Shown here in pieces: positions 63,311-64,000 of a stretch of DNA of 64,000 nt (position 1 is its first letter; each line of letters begins with the position of its first letter). The stretch is from Luteibaculum oceani (GTDB lineage: Bacteria; Bacteroidota; Bacteroidia; Flavobacteriales_D; Luteibaculaceae). The translations under genes were made by a program, and so were the position numbers. Below the pieces are notes generated by a model. It searched no databases. It worked only from the letters and a program-made list of their open reading frames with translations, and was not told where the DNA came from. The stretch is from positions 186,001 to 250,000 of the forward strand of contig NZ_VORB01000006.1 in NCBI RefSeq assembly GCF_007995015.1. Direction: 5' to 3'.

Positions 63311-64000
63311 ATGCTAACAAAAGTTCGATATTCCACAAAAGAAATGTTGCATTGGACCCGTTGGGAAACTTTCGGGTTCCTCGCTTTTTCTACTGTCGTT
63401 GTGCTGCTATATGATACCCTGGGGTTAACGTTTTTGAATGTTCCATGGACACCTGTTGCGCTGATCGGTACTGCGGTTGCTTTTATTCTCGGTTTTCAAA
63501 ACAATGCTGCCTACGATAGAATATGGGAAGCACGAAAAATTTGGGGTGGAGTTGTCAATACTTCCCGCACCTGGGGTATGAAAACCAAAGACATGGTGAC
63601 CAATGAAAAAGCATCTGTTCCTGTTTCCGAAGCTGAACTAAACGAACATCGTAGAATTTTGGTTTATCGTCATATTGCATGGCTGACGGCCTTGCGTCAT
63701 GCCATGCGACAAAACAAAAAATGGGAAACTTTTGGGCTACATCGCACTAATCGGGAATGGGCAAAAGTGATTCACATACCAGAAAAAGTGTTTGGCATAG
63801 AAGATGATTTATTTCATTACCTCGAAGCGGATGAATGGGAATATATATTGAGTAAAAACAACAAAGCGGCGGCCACACTTTATTTACAGTCCAAGCATAT
63901 TCGGGAGCTCAAAGAGCAAGGTTTGATTTGGGAGTTTGCCTTTTTGGAATTAGAAAACGTGTTGGAAGAAATGTTTACCCTGCAAGGTAAATCAGAGCGA
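63311..64000 (+). CDS. Bestrophin-like channel protein, 3' truncated by window edge
   Basis: 230 codons from ATG 63311 with no stop before the window ends. Starts MLTKVRYSTKEMLHWTRWET, with two hydrophobic segments (FLAFSTVVVLLYDTLGLTFL, WTPVALIGTAVAFILGFQN) and the bestrophin-family motif NNAAYDRIWEARKIWGGVVN. Bacterial bestrophins (UPF0187) are pentameric ion channels of the inner membrane. It lies 5 bp after mdaB, so it belongs to the same LysR-controlled operon. The C-terminus, and with it the final helices, is missing from the window. Confidence 0.9.
   Translation, partial: MLTKVRYSTKEMLHWTRWETFGFLAFSTVVVLLYDTLGLTFLNVPWTPVALIGTAVAFILGFQNNAAYDRIWEARKIWGGVVNTSRTWGMKTKDMVTNEKASVPVSEAELNEHRRILVYRHIAWLTALRHAMRQNKKWETFGLHRTNREWAKVIHIPEKVFGIEDDLFHYLEADEWEYILSKNNKAAATLYLQSKHIRELKEQGLIWEFAFLELENVLEEMFTLQGKSER

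Overview
The window looks like a chromosomal segment of a Bacteroidetes bacterium (Flavobacteriales/Cytophagia-like). Evidence seen in the sequence: type IX secretion (T9SS) C-terminal sorting domains of both type A and type B, a PorP/SprF-family outer-membrane protein, a carboxypeptidase-regulatory/DUF5686 outer-membrane protein, the bacillithiol gene bshA, AT-rich DNA, and several promoter-like sites of the Bacteroidetes form TTG-N18/19-TAnnTTTG. No rRNA, tRNA or CRISPR array was found.

Layout. 1-9.3 kb: a truncated BatA-type membrane protein, a TIGR02757 protein, a secreted T9SS protein with an EF-hand-like loop, a LolD-like ABC ATPase, sucC, and a lipoprotein/HupE-like pair. 9.4-35.6 kb is dominated by surface proteins. 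A 2476-residue Ig/CUB/PKD protein is followed (reading on the minus strand from 35.6 kb) by a six-gene operon of about 18.5 kb: secreted tail-collar protein, 2787-residue LamG protein, 2017-residue cadherin-repeat protein with a type B sorting domain, PorP/SprF protein, TPR histidine kinase and LytTR response regulator. Cargo, secretion partner and regulator thus sit in one transcription unit. 36-55.7 kb is ordinary chromosome: peptide-binding lipoprotein, mutL with two rhomboid proteases and an EEP hydrolase, a GH3/beta-lactamase fusion with bshA, a glycosyltransferase, serine hydrolases, and several conserved hypotheticals.

55.9-61.1 kb is an accessory patch: a LysR regulator divergent from a small unknown protein plus an SbtA-like bicarbonate permease, a decayed IS3-family element, a HepT/MntA toxin-antitoxin module bracketed by inverted 10-mers, a 125-bp attC-like imperfect palindrome, and directly abutting it an ORF-less group II intron. 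61.1-64 kb carries a LysR regulator divergent from a peroxiredoxin, an MdaB-like quinone reductase and a truncated bestrophin-like channel. A 9-bp perfect inverted repeat overlaps both divergent promoters.

The strongest candidates for under-described biology are (i) the self-contained adhesin/SprF/two-component operon, including a ~115-residue module shared by its two giant proteins, and (ii) the stacked TA module, palindromic element and ORF-less group II intron, which look like a cassette-type insertion site.
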